NCBI RefSeq assembly: GCF_000759025.1
Contig: NZ_JPOS01000029.1
Span: 124,001-188,000, forward strand
Reading direction: 5' to 3'
Length of the DNA: 64,000 nt
Source: Phaeodactylibacter xiamenensis
Lineage (GTDB): Bacteria > Bacteroidota > Bacteroidia > Chitinophagales > Saprospiraceae
Shown: piece after piece, positions 1-8,869 of the stretch
Position numbering within the stretch: the first letter of the stretch is position 1
Layout of the letters: every line of letters starts with the position of its first letter
Notes under the pieces: generated by a model
The model's input: only the letters and a program-made list of their open reading frames with translations
The model's database searches: none
Told to the model about the DNA's origin: nothing
Program-made: the position numbers and the translations under genes

Positions 1-1
1 C

Positions 2-49
2 AACCTGCGGGTCAACTTTGTAGCTGAGGGTGCACTCGCCAAACGGTAA
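2..49 (+). CDS. 3' end of an unidentified upstream gene (partial)
   Basis: An open frame enters from the left edge and encodes a 15-residue tail (NLRVNFVAEGALAKR) ending at TAA 47-49. A strong terminator-like hairpin begins 23 bases later, as expected for a real gene end. The fragment is too short to assign a family, and the product is unknown. Confidence 0.5.
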   Translation, partial: NLRVNFVAEGALAKR

Positions 50-72
50 ACGTTAGTTTTCTTGGTGAAGGT

Positions 73-107
73 AATGCCGGGTTGAGCCACGCGCTCAGCC
101 CGGCATT
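73..107 (+). terminator. Hairpin terminator after the leftmost gene
   Basis: A 15-bp stem (73-87 with 93-107, one G.T pair) closes a 5-base loop and is followed by an AT-rich ATTTGTT. It lies just downstream of the stop at 47-49. Its right arm also belongs to the repeat that recurs at 2907, where the left arm is missing. Confidence 0.6.
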
Positions 108-196
108 ATTTGTTGGGCAGTAAGCGCACAGGAAAGCTTTGGCCCGCTGGTGCAGAGCTTAAGCTTTGGTCTTTCCAGGCGCTCTGCCCCCGCTTC
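87..196. repeat. Dispersed structured repeat, copy 1
   Basis: Positions 87-120 are identical to 2907-2940 (34 bases), and similarity continues at roughly 80% to about 196. The body contains an imperfect hairpin in which CTGGTGCAGAGCTT pairs with GCGCTCTGCCCCCG. It has no coding potential that I trust. The repeated unit probably includes the terminator's right arm plus an adjacent hairpin module. Confidence 0.6.
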
Positions 197-660
197 GCCC
201 GGCGCACGCTCCGTCCGACGTAGTCGGGTCTTTCGCCGGGCGTACCCTTCCTTGCAGATCAATAGCGCACCGGGTGAATGCCTTGGCTCCGGTATGGGCT
301 TAGTGCACCCGGTGAGCCCTTCAATGACCGACGAAGCAAGTAGAGACGCGAAGTCGTGAAAAGCATAATGCCACAAAACCTTCAGCCCCTTTGCCAACTC
401 TTTCCGCCTACGCTCTTGCAGGTCAAGTTGAGGCCGGCAATGCGCAAAGGCTAAGCCGAGGTTGAAGTCCAGCCAATGGGCCTGATTAAAGAAAGGAATA
501 GCCCGCTATTCCCGCCCTGAAGCCATCGCCAAGCCCTCAACCTTGACCGGAGTCTAAACCCTGGTCATCGCCCGGCAACCATAAAACCCACAGCCCGCCA
601 AAGCCATAGGCAACGGCGGGAAAACGCCACAAAACCCTCTTTCCGCTGCGCACAAGGCGG
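197..660. other. Non-coding stretch with several hairpins
   Basis: I see no supportable gene. The stretch carries inverted repeats: CGCCCGGCG near 197 with CGCCGGGCG near 233, CACCGGGTG near 275 with CACCCGGTG near 307, a tight GGAATAGC/GCTATTCC hairpin at 495-512, and CCCGCC 594 with GGCGGG 615. GCCACAAAACC occurs directly repeated at 370 and 626. It may be remnants of repeats or an unrecognised structured RNA. Confidence 0.4.
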
Positions 661-2208
661 TTACTGAATCACCACCCTTTCCACCCAAACCTGCCCTTCC
701 GATTCCACGCGCAGGGCATACATGCCCGGCGGCAACTCCGGCAACTGTAGCGGTACTTCAGGTGCAGATGGTTTTATTACTGACCACACCGGCTGCCCCT
801 GCAAATTGTAGAGCGTGAAATGTCCGGTGCCCGTGGGCACAGCTCCCGGCCAGGCGACCGTAAGGTGGCGGCAGGCGGGATTGGGGAAGACGGTGACCTC
901 TGGCTCAGCAGGAGATGGGGCCCACTCCTCAGAAGTAACCACATAAGCGCAGGAGTCCAGGCTTGGGCACCCTTGTGCATCGGTGCGGACCAGCCAGCAA
1001 TTTCTGCGCCCGTCTCCGCGCGACTTTCCCCCAACTATCAGATCGCCATTGGGCAGCTCTCCAAAGCGGCCAAATTGCCCGGAAACATTTTCGCCTGACA
1101 AGTCGAAGGGGGGCAGATAGTAACGGGACCACAGGGTATCCCCTTCCGGCGTAAACTTAAACAGCCACCCGGCCAGCTTTTTCGACCCGCCCGCCCAGGT
1201 ACTGTGCTCTCCGGCACTCACAATGTTACCGTCCGAAACCAGTTTTAGCTCCCGGGAGCCTTCCTGTCCATTACCAAACAAATGGGGCGGTCCTGCAGGA
1301 TTAGCCCATTGTACACTATTGACAGGAGAAAGCCTGGCGATAACTGATTGTACCATGGAGAATAACCAGCCATCGGGGTAATACTCTTCAAATACCTCCC
1401 CGAAAGTGATCAGGCTCCCATCCTCCAGGGCAACAATCTGCCGGATCAGCCCCGTTTCAGGATATACCTCCGAGGCCCATTCGGATTGTAGCGTACCATC
1501 GGTTACATTTATCTTGTATATTATGTTATAAAATTGCTCAGACTTTGTGCAACTAATCACTAAGATGGAGTCCCCCTGCATCGTGCCGTCCTGAACGATT
1601 TCCGTGGCACCTTCTTCCCCGTAATACTGCACCCATTGGGTCTCCCCAACTTTATTAATCCGGCGGGCATAGGGGGCGCCGGAACCATCAAGCGCCTTAG
1701 CCGTACCGTACAACAGGTACCCGCCCTCCAGTTCGATGGGCTCTACCACTGTAAAATTGCTGATCGCATTGCTGTCCTGGTATTCGTAGCGGAACTCCTC
1801 CTGCAGATCGCGGTTGAGTTTGACGATGATTGAATTATTCCTGCTAGTCACCGCATTAAACAAATACCCGTCATCTCCGGTCGGGATCAAGCCACCGTAG
1901 AGATAGTCTACTGCAAAGTTATTTATAATGGCAGAGGTCGTCGCTGTATCCGTAATGAAGTTTTGAAGCTGCACTTCATTGGATGGGCCATACCGGGTCA
2001 GTAAGACGCCTATTCTGTCAACCCCATCGGACTCCTCCATGGCTCTGCCAAAACCGATCATCGCCCCATTGTGCCCAACAACCGCATCGATGTAATCATT
2101 GAAATCATACCCAAAATCATCCGCGCGGTTGGCCGGTTGGGCAACAGAAAAGGTATAGAAAAAAAGGGAAAGGGCTCCAAAGAGCCAAATGTTATATGAC
2201 TTTATCAT
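661..2208 (-). CDS. Secreted T9SS-sorted protein with propeller-like body
   Basis: The 515-residue protein has an N-terminal Sec signal (hydrophobic to about residue 23, ending FSVAQ). Its Gly/Asp-rich body of repeated short strands resembles secreted beta-propeller proteins. The C-terminus (from about residue 437, VFPNPACRHLTV onward, then PPGMYALRV) is a type A T9SS sorting domain, so the mature protein should be exported by the type IX system and retained on the surface or released. Its ATG overlaps the stop of the upstream gene as ATGA (2205-2208), so translation is probably coupled. No catalytic motif was recognised. The similar layout of the broken gene at 37677-39258 suggests paralogy. 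Confidence 0.75.
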   Translation of the reverse strand: MIKSYNIWLFGALSLFFYTFSVAQPANRADDFGYDFNDYIDAVVGHNGAMIGFGRAMEESDGVDRIGVLLTRYGPSNEVQLQNFITDTATTSAIINNFAVDYLYGGLIPTGDDGYLFNAVTSRNNSIIVKLNRDLQEEFRYEYQDSNAISNFTVVEPIELEGGYLLYGTAKALDGSGAPYARRINKVGETQWVQYYGEEGATEIVQDGTMQGDSILVISCTKSEQFYNIIYKINVTDGTLQSEWASEVYPETGLIRQIVALEDGSLITFGEVFEEYYPDGWLFSMVQSVIARLSPVNSVQWANPAGPPHLFGNGQEGSRELKLVSDGNIVSAGEHSTWAGGSKKLAGWLFKFTPEGDTLWSRYYLPPFDLSGENVSGQFGRFGELPNGDLIVGGKSRGDGRRNCWLVRTDAQGCPSLDSCAYVVTSEEWAPSPAEPEVTVFPNPACRHLTVAWPGAVPTGTGHFTLYNLQGQPVWSVIKPSAPEVPLQLPELPPGMYALRVESEGQVWVERVVIQ

Positions 2209-2759
2209 GGCTGGTTCTTTAGCTTTAACGCAATACTACTTTTTGGCGCAGTGGGGCTGCAGCAAGTATTAGCCCCCCCTTCATCTGAAATGATATAAAC
2301 GTTCAATGCCTTCTGTATTTCTTCCAATGGTTGCAGCTCTGCCCTCACCTCTCCGAGTTCTTCCGGCAGTTGGGGAGGGCTGCTGAAATCCGGGCCAATG
2401 AAAGAATTATAATACCCATCCCCATCACAATACCCCTGTCCGAAAGGGACAAAGAAAATGCCATGGGCGTTAAACGCATTATTCAAATTTGCCATCCCGG
2501 CCTTTGTTTCATCTTCTAAAATATAGGTGCCATTGTCTGAAGTATTCCACCATGCCTGGCTTGGACTGGCGGCATTTTCATCAATGAAATTGAAGATCAC
2601 CCTTATGGTATAAGTGGAGGGGTCATCTTCATATACTTCCCCGTAAATAAGTCCTGGATAATCTGTGTTCTCTTCCTGGCTGTATAGAATGTCAGCATGA
2701 GCGCATAGCCAAAGGGCAAGCATGGTAAATGCCCAGTATTTGTGTGTGTGTTTAAGCAT
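2205..2759 (-). CDS. Exported protein resembling a truncated M43-type metalloprotease
   Basis: The 184-residue protein has a signal peptide (about residues 1-27, hydrophobic around FTMLALWLCA). The order of elements recalls the N-terminal half of pappalysin-like M43 peptidases: a strand IRVIFNFID, then LNNAFNAHGIFFVPFG, then LNVYIISDEGG. In that family the HExxHxxG zinc motif follows soon after LNVY, but here the frame ends after 26 more residues without it. The stop overlaps the next gene's ATG. It is therefore either a short non-catalytic relative or a gene cut by deletion. The family assignment is an inference from pattern only. Confidence 0.6.
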   Translation of the reverse strand: MLKHTHKYWAFTMLALWLCAHADILYSQEENTDYPGLIYGEVYEDDPSTYTIRVIFNFIDENAASPSQAWWNTSDNGTYILEDETKAGMANLNNAFNAHGIFFVPFGQGYCDGDGYYNSFIGPDFSSPPQLPEELGEVRAELQPLEEIQKALNVYIISDEGGANTCCSPTAPKSSIALKLKNQP

Positions 2760-2906
2760 GGGGTTCGGTTTTTTAGTGGTTAGAGAATGATTGGTAAGGT
2801 ACGATATTAAAAGGACAGATGCAATGTTTAAAAAAGGTAGTATTCCAAATCCATTTAGCTGGTTAACTTTTCATAATGAGCTAGAGCCCAGGCGATATAT
2901 AAGCGG

Positions 2907-3017
2907 CCACGCGCTCAGCCCGGCATTATTTGTTGGGCAGCAAGCGCACAGGATAGCTTTGTCCTGCTGGCGTAGAGCTTAAGCCTGGGCATTTCCGGGA
3001 GCTCTGCTCCAGCTTTT
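2907..3017. repeat. Dispersed structured repeat, copy 2
   Basis: It shares 34 identical bases with 87-120 and about 80% of the next 60. It contains an internal hairpin (CTGGCGTAGAGCTT against GAGCTCTGCTCCAG). The left arm of the hairpin that completes copy 1 is absent here, so the repeat boundary falls inside that terminator. Confidence 0.6.
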
Positions 3018-3056
3018 CTTTGGGAAACCTATCGGAGAGCAGGAAGCTCCCCGACA

Positions 3057-3120
3057 GGAGCTCTATCCTGCTGGAGTAGAGCTTAAGCCCAGGCTTTGCA
3101 ACGAGCTCTGCCCCAGCTTT
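3057..3120. repeat. Degenerate sub-copy of the same repeat
   Basis: The core CCTGCTGGAGTAGAGCTTAA is followed by GAGCTCTGCCCCAGCTTT, repeating the hairpin module of 2957-3017 about 100 bases downstream. The unit forms the same imperfect stem and ends just before the stop of the minus-strand membrane-protein gene. Confidence 0.5.
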
Positions 3121-3125
3121 CCCAA

Positions 3126-3875
3126 TTACTTATTAAGGCGAAAAGTTCGCCGGGAAGGACGCCGCAGCGCCTGCCAGATGCTGTAGACATGCATGGCCAT
3201 ACAGAATGGAAAAATGAAGCTCATCAATGGCACAAAGAGCGGATGGGTCAGAAAAGCGCCGTCTGGTGTAGTGGCAAATAGCTGGTACGGGCTTTGCGGA
3301 AGCGAAACAAGGGCGATAGCCACCAAGTAAAGCAGCGAAAAGAGCCCAAAGGTATTCCAAAGTAGGGTCTCCGGTCTCCGGAACTGCCCCCGGGCGAAGA
3401 ACACATAGCTGCCCATCAGCGCGCTGATGCCCACCACAATATCGTAATTGAACCACAAGAAGGTCAGCTGAGGCGGCACATACCGCCCTGCGTAGCCCAT
3501 CCACAGCAGCAAACTGAGGACTATCCGGATCCCTTGCGCTTTGACGATCCACTGCGGGGGCGTGATGAGAAGGACCTGCCGGAAAAACCGAAAACCAAGC
3601 AGCAGCAGGAAGAAAACGGAAGGGAGCAGGAAAAGGCTAAGCATGGTGAGCACCGGCTCGGCTGTCCCGTACCGGGCGCTACTGGCCATCCCGATACTGA
3701 TCAAAAGCCAAATGCTGAGCGACAAAATGACCAGCCGGCCCGCTTTTTTGCGCTGAGCAGGCGGCTGCTTCAACCGGCTCATGCCAATGCGCAGCGCAGT
3801 ATACAAGCTGCCCAGCAATCCGGCGGTCAGCAGCAGCGTTATCAATTGGCCGATAAGAAATAAGGACTGGCTCAT
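3126..3875 (-). CDS. Multi-pass inner-membrane protein of unknown function
   Basis: Starting at the internal ATG (3875) gives a 249-residue protein, MSQSLFLIGQLITLLLTAG onward, whose first residues already form a membrane helix. The longer upstream start would place charged residues before it without an obvious reason. About six or seven hydrophobic helices are visible, with short basic loops (RLKQPPAQRKKAGR) that suggest cytoplasmic sides, and a basic tail (RRPSRRTFRLNK). I recognise no catalytic motif or named family. It is transcribed divergently from the HD/PycTM gene, with about 150 bases between them. Confidence 0.6.
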   Translation of the reverse strand: MSQSLFLIGQLITLLLTAGLLGSLYTALRIGMSRLKQPPAQRKKAGRLVILSLSIWLLISIGMASSARYGTAEPVLTMLSLFLLPSVFFLLLLGFRFFRQVLLITPPQWIVKAQGIRIVLSLLLWMGYAGRYVPPQLTFLWFNYDIVVGISALMGSYVFFARGQFRRPETLLWNTFGLFSLLYLVAIALVSLPQSPYQLFATTPDGAFLTHPLFVPLMSFIFPFCMAMHVYSIWQALRRPSRRTFRLNK

Positions 3876-4029
3876 ATCAGAATATGGTTGCGGAAGATAG
3901 GCTTTTGACAGCCGATCAAAAAAGAAACCGGGCAAGGATTTTCAAGACCAGCGTAAATCAAGTATTATTGTAAACTTAGCAGGTATCTCAATTTAGCCTG
4001 CTTCATTCACAACCTGAGACTCCTGCTGC

Positions 4030-5235
4030 ATGGACAACAACAAGACAACGTCAGTACTGGAAGCCGCCCGGGCCGATACTCAGGAGCGTTTCCAGGCTGG
4101 TCTGACCACCGACCACCAATACCATAATCAAGGGCATACCGAACGCGTATGCAAAGCGGTGCTGGAGCTGGGGCAGTCAGCAGGGCTTGCAGGGTACCAG
4201 TTGGAAATCCTGGAACTCGCTGCCCTTTTCCACGACCTGGGCTTTACGGAAACCTACGAAGGGCACGAAGCGGTGAGCCGGCAACTGGCCGATCAGTTCT
4301 TATCCAGTCAGGCGTATGAAGAGGAGCGCAAAGCGGAGGTGCTCAACCTGATCGATGTAACGTTCCCGCCAAAGGTGCCACAAACGCAGCTCGAAAAAAT
4401 CATGTGCGATGCTGACCTGAGCAACCTCGGCAGCCCGCATTACTTCGAGTACCTACAGGCTCTTCGCCACGAGTGGAAGACTTTTCTCAACCAGGAGTAC
4501 ACCGATGAAGCCTGGTACAGACTCAACTATAAATTCGTCAAAAACCACCGCTTTTACACCGCTGCGGCTGTAGAAGCCTACGACAAACAATGGAATACTA
4601 ACCGAAAGCAGTTGAAACAGCTCAGAGATGAGCACCGCAGCCCGGCCCTGGGCAATGATAAACCGGCCAAGCCGGAGCAAGCCAAGCTGGCTGGGGCTAT
4701 CAGTGATAGCAAAAGTGCGCAGACCATGTTTAAAACCAGCCTGCGCAACCATCTCGACCTTAGCGCGCTGGCGGACAACAAGGCCAACATCATGTTGAGT
4801 GTGAATGCGCTGATCGTTACCATCGTTATGCCTCTGGCCAGCTCCTACGTCAGCGAGCACCCTCAATTGGTGATCCCGATGCTGGTACTTTTGGTGACAT
4901 GCCTGACCTCTATGATATTTGCGACCCTGGCTACCCGGCCCATCAAGATGAGCGGAGAGACCAGCCGGGAGGCCATTTCCAGCGGCACTTCCAACCTCTT
5001 CTTTTTCGGCAACTTTTTTAAAATGGACTTTCCCGCCTACGAGTCCGGCATGCAGGAGATTGTCTCTGACACTAAAAAACTGGACAGTTCAATTATGCGC
5101 GACTTATACTTTCTGGGGCGGTCGCTGGGCCGAAAGTACCGCCTGCTCAGGATCTGCTATACCATTTTCATGATTGGTATAATCACCACGGTGTTGACCT
5201 ACGGGCTGCTGATATGGATCACTTCTGCTATTTGA
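4030..5235 (+). CDS. HD-domain phosphohydrolase fused to a Pycsar-effector (PycTM) membrane domain
   Basis: This is a two-part protein of 401 residues. Residues 1-195 carry an HD-superfamily metal site: YHNQGH (31-36), FHDLGF (67-72, the HD pair) and CDADLSNLG (126-134). HD enzymes hydrolyse phosphate bonds in nucleotides or related molecules. After a charged linker (about 196-232), MFKTSLRNHLDLSALADNKAN opens a domain of the PycTM/DUF5706 type, with helices near 253-271, 280-299 and 375-396. In Pycsar anti-phage systems, membrane effectors of this type respond to cCMP or cUMP and damage the inner membrane. No nucleotide cyclase lies nearby. The gene converges with and overlaps the next one by 8 bases. 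The domain match is from memory of the family pattern; the role is inferred. Confidence 0.85.
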   Translation: MDNNKTTSVLEAARADTQERFQAGLTTDHQYHNQGHTERVCKAVLELGQSAGLAGYQLEILELAALFHDLGFTETYEGHEAVSRQLADQFLSSQAYEEERKAEVLNLIDVTFPPKVPQTQLEKIMCDADLSNLGSPHYFEYLQALRHEWKTFLNQEYTDEAWYRLNYKFVKNHRFYTAAAVEAYDKQWNTNRKQLKQLRDEHRSPALGNDKPAKPEQAKLAGAISDSKSAQTMFKTSLRNHLDLSALADNKANIMLSVNALIVTIVMPLASSYVSEHPQLVIPMLVLLVTCLTSMIFATLATRPIKMSGETSREAISSGTSNLFFFGNFFKMDFPAYESGMQEIVSDTKKLDSSIMRDLYFLGRSLGRKYRLLRICYTIFMIGIITTVLTYGLLIWITSAI

Positions 5236-6271
5236 TCATATCCCGTGGTGGAGACAGGAATAAGCCCACCCTGAAATAGGGTTGAGGCGAAGTACGGGCA
5301 CGAAAATCGTAGGTGGCATCAAGGGTATTGTCAAAGCGGGCCCGCCTTGGGATGAGGTAGCCTGTTTCAGCGGTAAGCCAAATCCAGGAATAGAGTTTCC
5401 TGTCATAAGTGGCTTTTAGGGCAATCTCGGCATGCCGGAAGTAGTAGGGCGTCATGCCTTGTGTTTCCGGCTGTAGCAGATCAAGAGCGTAAGAACTGCT
5501 CTGGTATTCTACCCCAAATAGCAGGAGATTTGTCGGGGAGAAGTTGTAGCGCATCATGATCTGAACGGGCAATACCGTCTCAATACCCCATTTTTCGCTG
5601 AAAGTTTGGTTGAACACCCCAAATGGAAGAATGGTAGTATTGAAAAAATTGCGCCCAAACATTAACCCAAGACCCCATTCCAGGTCCTCCCGTTCCTTGA
5701 AGCCCACTGCTGCCAGACCACTGTAGGTAGCGTAGCGCGGGTCGAAATTCATCATCTGTTCGTAATCGCCCCGGTAAGAGGTGCGTAGCCGCAAACCACC
5801 GTAGACCCGCTCGTTGAAAGACTTGGTGATGTAGACAGAATATTTATTGGTACGCAGCGCTTTGCCATTAAGCGATTCGAAAAGCTCCTGATTGAAGTAG
5901 CCAATCCGGTCAAAATGGACCGACTCCTGTTGGTATTCATAAACTGCCAATACTTTCAGGCTGGGCGCATTAATGATAGGAATTTTGATTTTAGCACGGA
6001 ACTGCTCAATGTAGTCAATTTCGCTGGCATTGGCACCTTCTATACCGCCGGCGCGGGGCGCAAGGTTTTGATCGCCTACCATGGTGCGCTCAATGAGCAG
6101 GCCGCGGCCGCGAGACTTGTTGACCACCCCGGGGCGGCAGTAAGCCATACCGTCTTTCGTCAGGTCAATATCCTCTTTTTCAATCAGAGACAAAGATTGC
6201 CCATATAGGCTCTGCCAGGAAGCGGCAGATATCACTATGAGTAACCCTATCAAAGAACGATATTTGATCAT
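5228..6271 (-). CDS. Predicted outer-membrane beta-barrel protein, unknown function
   Basis: The 347-residue protein has a signal peptide ending near SLYGQ. After it comes a series of alternating amphipathic strands with aromatic belts (YGGLRLRTSYRG, NLLLFGVEYQSSSY, SWIWLTAETGYLIP, YFRVGLFLSPP), typical of a barrel. No plug, peptidase or OmpA domain is visible. The last 8 bases overlap the 3' end of the convergent HD/PycTM gene. It resembles the uncharacterised barrel families common in Bacteroidota, but I cannot name one firmly. Confidence 0.6.
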   Translation of the reverse strand: MIKYRSLIGLLIVISAASWQSLYGQSLSLIEKEDIDLTKDGMAYCRPGVVNKSRGRGLLIERTMVGDQNLAPRAGGIEGANASEIDYIEQFRAKIKIPIINAPSLKVLAVYEYQQESVHFDRIGYFNQELFESLNGKALRTNKYSVYITKSFNERVYGGLRLRTSYRGDYEQMMNFDPRYATYSGLAAVGFKEREDLEWGLGLMFGRNFFNTTILPFGVFNQTFSEKWGIETVLPVQIMMRYNFSPTNLLLFGVEYQSSSYALDLLQPETQGMTPYYFRHAEIALKATYDRKLYSWIWLTAETGYLIPRRARFDNTLDATYDFRARTSPQPYFRVGLFLSPPRDMIK

Positions 6272-6466
6272 ACTAAACCTGTGTGCTTTTCTTTTTGACG
6301 GCTATTTTGAGAATGGCCACAGCAAAATTAGCAAACGAAATAACGACCTGAAATATTATCAGGTTTGTGCTGTAGCCCCGCCTTCAGAGGTCATCTATTG
6401 CTCTTTTATACAAAAAGAAGTACAGGTTAAATGTTCCTTTTCAGGTGTTAAAGTCTTTTATCGCTA
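6272..6466. other. AT-rich spacer
   Basis: This stretch separates two minus-strand genes and must hold the promoter of the beta-barrel gene and any terminator for the GAF gene. No strong hairpin or gene was seen. Confidence 0.3.
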
Positions 6467-8869
6467 TTAGTATTTTACGGTAAAGCGGAGGGCCCGAAGC
6501 CCCTGTACGCCCTGTAGTTTTCCGATTTTGAGATCCTCAATTTCTTCGGTAATGTACCCTTCGGAAATGAGGTAGTCCGCATATTCGAGGTACTCCTGCT
6601 TATCTTTTTCCTGCAGATAAACAATCGCCACTTTGCCGGCCTGCGTCAGCCGCTCGTCTGTACCTTCGATCAGCGCTTTGTCAATGCGCTTCTTCAGTAT
6701 CTCGTAGCGGACATTGTAGGCTCCATCCACATCAAACTGCTTTTCGTCCATCCGGAAGCGGATCGACAGGGGGTTGGAGTAGGTAAAGATCAGTTGCGCA
6801 GTGGTGAGAGGTACGGGCAAGTCGGTTTGCAGATCCTCTACCAAACGGGTGACTTCGCACATGTCAATAAACTGCCAGAGCCGGAGATTACGCAGGTGCA
6901 TGCGCTTGAAGGTGCCGGTTTTAAGCAGGGACTGCCCGGCGTAGATATCGTACTCCACACCATCCGTCTTATAGCGCTCAAAGTAGTGGGGGACAATTTT
7001 TTGGGCTGCTTCCTGTTGGTCTTCCAGATAACGGGCAATGGTGGAATTGATCATGGATACGCTATCCTCATACTTTCTGCGTTCCTGGTACACGATGCCC
7101 AGGTCGGCATCAATGTAGTTGAAATAGTGGCGGACCTTGGCTTGCAGGGCCGGATACCGGCTCCTGATGTCCTCGAGCACCGGATGGATTTCGTCCTTCA
7201 GCCAGGAAACGATTCTGGACTCGTCGTTGGAGTTGAAATCCTCCAGTACGCCTTTGAGGTTGCGTTCGGCCGCAGCCCGGTATTGATTGAGCAAAGGGTA
7301 GCGGCCCATGCCAATTGCTACATCAAGGAGGTCCAGCAGCAGGTGCAGGTTTTCTGAAAGGTCGGCCTGTATGGCATGGTTCCGCCGGTCAGAGGAGCTT
7401 ACAATATCTGCCTGCGCATAGAGCGGGTGCACATCTCTGAAAGCAATAGGCGGAGCGGTGGCATTCTTGCCCTCAACCTCCCGTTTCTCCAGCAGATTGT
7501 AGGAGGTTTCAATGAATTTCCACTCCACACTCGGGTGGATGGCCGTGTATTGCTCCCGGATGATGGCCTCAATCTGATTGTCGATCTCATCCCGGCTGCG
7601 TTCCACCGCCATACTAAATAAACTGACCAGCTCCCGGAATTTAAGCTCTACAAAGCTGTGCAGTTCGTAGGGCTTGGGCGAGCCGATTTCGAGCAGGCCG
7701 ATGATACGCTCTTTTTTATTCAGCAAAGGCGCAACGATGATACTACGGATCCCCTTTTGGAGCAAGCCTTCTTCGATCGGGGTTTTTTGCTTTATTTTCT
7801 CCAGGTCTTCTACCAGCACTATCTCCCGGTATTTACAGGCTTTCTCATAGATGGAGCCTGCGTTGTCCTCCGCCAGTAAGTCTGCCTGCTCCTCGGCAAG
7901 AAAATCATATCGGATTTTATACTGATGGGCGACCTGATACTCTTTGGGGTAGTCAATCGCCGTAACGCCCATCTGCAAGCCAGGGATGTCAAAGAAGGTT
8001 CGGACAAGGCCTTCCAGCCGGCTGACCTTTTCTTCCTGCACCACAGCATTTCTTTCCAGCATGGAAAACTTAAGCCTGGACAAGGCCTCTTCCTCCGTGA
8101 TATCGATCAGCGTACCGATGGTGAAGCCTTGGAACTCGAAGTTTTCCGGGGGCAGGTACTTCATCCAAAGCTCTACATCGTACACATTGCCTAGCAGCTC
8201 GTTGATCTGTTCCTGGCTGAGCGGTTTTAGCGGCTTTAGCTTTTTTATCCTCATGTAGTCTGTGTCGAGGCGGGTTTTGTAATGCCGCTCCATGCCCGTC
8301 TCCGGGTTGGAAATAGAGATCGACAGGGGCGATCCGATTTTTAGATCGGTACCGTAGTAGGTATTCAGGATGAAGCTGCAGGCGCTGATCACCATAGAGC
8401 AGAAGGTGAAGCCTGGCTTGTGGTTGATGACATACTTGAAATTTTTAGCCCGGATGTGCTCCTCCAGGGCTGGCGTCATGTATATCGGTGCCATTTCGAA
8501 GGGCGCCGACACCTTGATCAGCTGATTTCGGCGCAGGGCAGGAGGGATGACCATCAGCATGAGCAAGTCGATAATATCCTTATGTTTTTCCAGCTGTCTG
8601 CGGTCTTCAATGGGCTGCCATAACTCCGGCGCATCCTTCAGGCGGTCCATGACGAACTGCCCTACCCCTGACTCTACCGGGTTGTCGCTTTCCGCCTTCT
8701 CTTTGATCATCTCCAGCAAAGGAGCCAGGCTGAGCTTGAACCGGAAAGGCATTTTCCCGATATCGAGTTGCTCCAGCACATTCCATTCTTCATCTACAAC
8801 GGCCTGCCGGGCGCGTGGCTGTGTCTTCGGGGGCTTCACAGGTAAGTCGATTTCTTCCATAGTGTGCAA
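6467..8869 (-). CDS. GAF-domain sensory protein, large cytoplasmic
   Basis: The 800-residue soluble protein has no signal peptide or membrane helix. A GAF domain occupies roughly residues 270-440: the segment IVLVEDLEKI, then GIRSIIVAPLLNKKERIIGL and LEIGSPKPYEL, shows the usual small-ligand-binding fold pattern. N- and C-terminal helical regions flank it (for example a heptad-like stretch around SRLEGLVRTFF). No kinase, GGDEF or HTH output domain is apparent, so it is likely a ligand-responsive scaffold or a regulator with an unrecognised output. Long GAF proteins of this layout recur in Bacteroidota. The 195-base gap and the shared strand do not tie it functionally to the barrel gene downstream. 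Confidence 0.7.
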   Translation of the reverse strand: MHTMEEIDLPVKPPKTQPRARQAVVDEEWNVLEQLDIGKMPFRFKLSLAPLLEMIKEKAESDNPVESGVGQFVMDRLKDAPELWQPIEDRRQLEKHKDIIDLLMLMVIPPALRRNQLIKVSAPFEMAPIYMTPALEEHIRAKNFKYVINHKPGFTFCSMVISACSFILNTYYGTDLKIGSPLSISISNPETGMERHYKTRLDTDYMRIKKLKPLKPLSQEQINELLGNVYDVELWMKYLPPENFEFQGFTIGTLIDITEEEALSRLKFSMLERNAVVQEEKVSRLEGLVRTFFDIPGLQMGVTAIDYPKEYQVAHQYKIRYDFLAEEQADLLAEDNAGSIYEKACKYREIVLVEDLEKIKQKTPIEEGLLQKGIRSIIVAPLLNKKERIIGLLEIGSPKPYELHSFVELKFRELVSLFSMAVERSRDEIDNQIEAIIREQYTAIHPSVEWKFIETSYNLLEKREVEGKNATAPPIAFRDVHPLYAQADIVSSSDRRNHAIQADLSENLHLLLDLLDVAIGMGRYPLLNQYRAAAERNLKGVLEDFNSNDESRIVSWLKDEIHPVLEDIRSRYPALQAKVRHYFNYIDADLGIVYQERRKYEDSVSMINSTIARYLEDQQEAAQKIVPHYFERYKTDGVEYDIYAGQSLLKTGTFKRMHLRNLRLWQFIDMCEVTRLVEDLQTDLPVPLTTAQLIFTYSNPLSIRFRMDEKQFDVDGAYNVRYEILKKRIDKALIEGTDERLTQAGKVAIVYLQEKDKQEYLEYADYLISEGYITEEIEDLKIGKLQGVQGLRALRFTVKY

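Larger units (their letters stand above)
2760..3125. other. Intergenic region with repeat copies
   Basis: The stretch has no supported gene. The part from 2907 is repeat copy 2 with an extra degenerate unit at 3057-3120. The AT-rich part 2760-2900 precedes the minus-strand gene starting at 2759 and probably holds its promoter, but I could not identify a clear TAnnTTTG element. Confidence 0.4.

Noticed and set aside
95-397. Open frames on both strands in 95-397
   Set aside because: They overlap dispersed repeats and hairpins, have no signal, family pattern or start context, and are probably chance.
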